The notes under the pieces are model-generated. The model had not been told where the DNA came from, did no database searches, and was given only the letters and a program-made list of their open reading frames with translations. Positions 61,814 to 64,000 of a DNA stretch of 64,000 nucleotides are shown here, in pieces. Within the stretch, counting starts at the first letter, position 1; every line of letters begins with the position of its first letter. The position numbers and the translations under genes are program-made. This DNA is from Iris pallida (Eukaryota; Streptophyta; Magnoliopsida; Asparagales; Iridaceae): NCBI GenBank assembly GCA_029216955.1, contig JANAVB010029819.1, positions 30,618,204 through 30,682,203 of the forward strand, in the 5' to 3' direction.

Positions 61814-62661
61814 GTATATATTTGAAATAGAGAGAGAGAATTAGATATTTGTAGAGAGATATTTAAAAATAGGGAAAAGTGGGAATTTATGTGGGATGTT
61901 TGGGTAGTCATGAGAGGACAACATGGAGCATGGTCTCGGGTTCGATCGAGCCGGTCGGGTCAAAATCGGACATGGTGCAATATTTGAATTAAAATAGGTA
62001 TTTATGATCATGGGAAAATAAGTAGCATATAGGGACTCAAATAAATGGGACACAAGTATCTTGTGGGTAGTAGGCTTCATGTGGGCCATGTCCATATTTG
62101 GGGTCGACTAGGTTGGGTCGATGTCGGGTTCCGAAATTAAATTGGAAGTCAGGTCACAAATTATGGTAGATAATTAATTGGCCTAAATTGACCCAAAAGT
62201 TGTGCGAAACAAATGAAGCACAAGATGGTGTGTCTGAGTGGGACACGAAGGTCATGGGCGAAGAGCGTCTCGAGTAGATCAGGCATGACAAGTTGGTTTC
62301 GAGAAAATGACTAGCCTTGTGCTCCTAAATTAAAAGTCATGGTAACTTGCTTATGAGGATCAAGAAAAAGAGTGGGAAATCAATTAATAATTAAATGGTC
62401 TAAATTGACCCGAACTTGTGCGAAGCAAAAAGAGTACAAAAGAATAGGTTCGAGTGGGACATGATATATCAACATAAAGATAATTTCGTCTACTACAAAC
62501 TTCAAGAAGAAAGTTTCCAGAGACTGGCATCCCTGATGCTCTAGAAATCCAAGTCACGATAAAGAGCATTAAATCAAATAATAATTAAATTAAAATAAAT
62601 TATCGATAATAATTCATTTTAGAAAATCAAAAATAAATCCCAAAAATTCAGGGGGCTTACA

Positions 62662-62675
62662 TCCTACCCACCTTA
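62662..62675 (-). promoter_or_regulatory. Polypurine tract of the giant-LTR element
   Basis: Minus strand TAAGGTGGGTAGGA immediately before the LTR start TGTAAG. Just upstream is aatttcgaggacgaaattt, a sequence very common at the end of pol in chromovirus-type Ty3 elements. Confidence 0.65.
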
Positions 62676-64000
62676 TAAAAATTTCGTCCTCGAAATTAAA
62701 ATTATCCAATAGGTCAAGATAAAACACACAACTGCTATGGCTACAATACCCAATCTGCTACCCTTGTGATCATCTATGTTGTTTCTCTCTACAGGTATTT
62801 TGGTTCAGGTTCAACAAGCTTCTTCCATAAAAACTATGTCTATTTTACCCCTAAGAATCTTCATATCAATAAGAACCTTTCTATATATTCTAAAATATAG
62901 GTCATCCTCGAGATACTATATATCAGCAATACTTGGCCATCAACCAAAATTCTAATCTCAATAGCAATTTGTTTGTTTCCTTATCCCGTCCAAAGTATCT
63001 TATCCTATTAATCACAAGCTCCATGAAATTATACATTCAAAACCTATTCTTGGCATTGAGCCTTCTCTCTTTTACTCGAGAACTCCTGAATATAAACCCT
63101 CAAATTCAACCTCTTAATTCATTTCCAAATTATTTATTACCTATGTACATATGTCAATGTTTTGTTCCTGCTATCTTCCGATCTTGCACGTAATGTTATC
63201 TCCTTCTATTTCATTCCATATATCGATCTATCCTCCAATCATAAGTAAATGGTTTGTAGATAACCAATAATCACTTGGTCATCAAAGTCTTATAATGTTC
63301 AACCCTCGAATCTAAGCATAAGATTCTCGTCCTAAATCCGTAGTCACAAAATATAATATTTTATTACTCCTTCTAGATACCTTAAAATCAATTTATACTA
63401 TCAAACTAATCATTCTTAATGGTTTCTAAATCCACTATAGTCAGTCACTCATATCTATCCTACAAGCTCAACCCAAATAAATCCCCAGAAAATATACTCA
63501 TCACAATCACACATTAACATATTACAGCTACACTACATAATCTGTTAACAAGGTTTGGCTATCCAATCATCAAAAATAGAAGGTAACAAGGGCCTAAGAC
63601 TGGGTCTAACAATCCATATCAATATTCAGACAAGGTAAGGGTCAAGCAAGATAGGAAAGATTGTCGAAATATTTTCAAGAATAGTACGAGGCCAACGAGA
63701 TGCATAGGACGTAGTCAAATTAAAACTCAAGAACCATATACCTCCGTAATTATGTCATATGAAGTTACTATCGTGCTAGTGTACATCTGGCTGCGATTAA
63801 CTTTCTTGTTCCATAATACAGTGGATGGCTGCAGTGCACAGCTGCCACGCCAGATAATATAGGTTCCTGAACTTAACTTGGCCAAATCCGTAAAATATTT
63901 CCAAACAACTTTTGCAAAATAAAGGAGAAGATGTTAGTCAAAATGCTTAGGGAGTGGTGCAAGTAGAATTCGAGAAACGTATTTTACCATGATGCCGTTA
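62676..64000 (-). other. Internal region of the giant-LTR element, no gene recognised
   Basis: Starts on the minus strand with the aatttcgaggacgaaattt motif next to the polypurine tract, which would be the last codons of pol or a relic of them. Beyond it, to the window edge, no pol or chromodomain frame can be read on the minus strand. The 86-aa plus-strand frame at 62933-63193 has no recognisable feature. Either the 3' internal part is a long untranslated region or the element is non-autonomous. Confidence 0.45.

Larger units (their letters stand above)
57125..62661 (-). repeat. Very long LTR (about 5.5 kb) of a Ty3-type element
   Basis: Read on the minus strand, it begins TGTAAGCCCCCTG at 62661, directly after the purine tract TAAGGTGGGTAGGA, and ends GGTTGGTCGTGACA-like at 57125. 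That is TG...CA with a polypurine tract at the correct side, so this is the 3' LTR. Its last 400 bases carry the module 'ttccatcctgactgg' and 'ctgcggcgtaggctgg', as in the LTR fragments of the left half. Inside are three (AT)n runs, a GC-rich block (60590-61450), a 158-bp tandem repeat and a dense TTGAC block. The whole span could instead hold a second insertion that I failed to see. Confidence 0.6.

Overview
This window is plant nuclear DNA, almost certainly from a flowering plant with a large, repeat-rich genome. It is built almost wholly from nested transposable elements and I find no intact host protein gene, tRNA or rRNA. The evidence for a plant is the element set: a SIRE-like Ty1/copia element, a Tat-type Ty3 element with a second RNase H, a CACTA transposon whose termini read CACTACAAGAAAA and TTTTCTTGTAGTG, a TIR element with a G-rich core, a small TTA-flanked MITE and a very long LTR. 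The sequence does not let me name a species. Layout: the dominant structure is a direct tandem duplication of about 30 kb. Copy 1 enters from the left edge and stops at 24753. Copy 2 runs from 24754 to 55536. Positions 1 onward match 24867 onward. The copies differ by scattered substitutions (a few per cent by eye, not computed), small indels and three large differences. The order in each copy is: two LTR 3'-terminal fragments, an A+T-rich stretch, the G-rich TIR element, a third long LTR-like region with a promoter and C-rich leader, a copia LTR (minus strand), the copia post-pol ORF interrupted by the CACTA element, the copia RT/RNase H remnant, and then the Tat element (5' LTR, primer binding site, leader, gag, protease, RT/RNase H). 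Differences between copies: copy 2 alone carries a 388-bp MITE at 30363-30750. A 2.7-kb segment of the CACTA element is present once in copy 1 and three times in tandem in copy 2 (38830-46942). Each copy also has its own stop codons in the Tat pol. Right flank: only copy 2 continues past the duplication breakpoint, into the Tat second RNase H and integrase. The integrase is cut at 57124/57125 by the end of a minus-strand LTR of about 5.5 kb (57125-62661), followed by its polypurine tract and a non-coding internal region to the window edge. How the parts relate: a copia element was entered by a CACTA element (3-bp target duplication AAT) and by a Tat element. The Tat element was later entered by the giant-LTR element. 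The Tat and copia genes are all broken by stops or frameshifts, several of them shared by both copies, so the elements had decayed before the duplication. The CACTA element carries a piece of a captured multi-exon host gene that weakly resembles an mTERF-type organelle factor. All domain assignments were made by reading translated motifs, without a database search.
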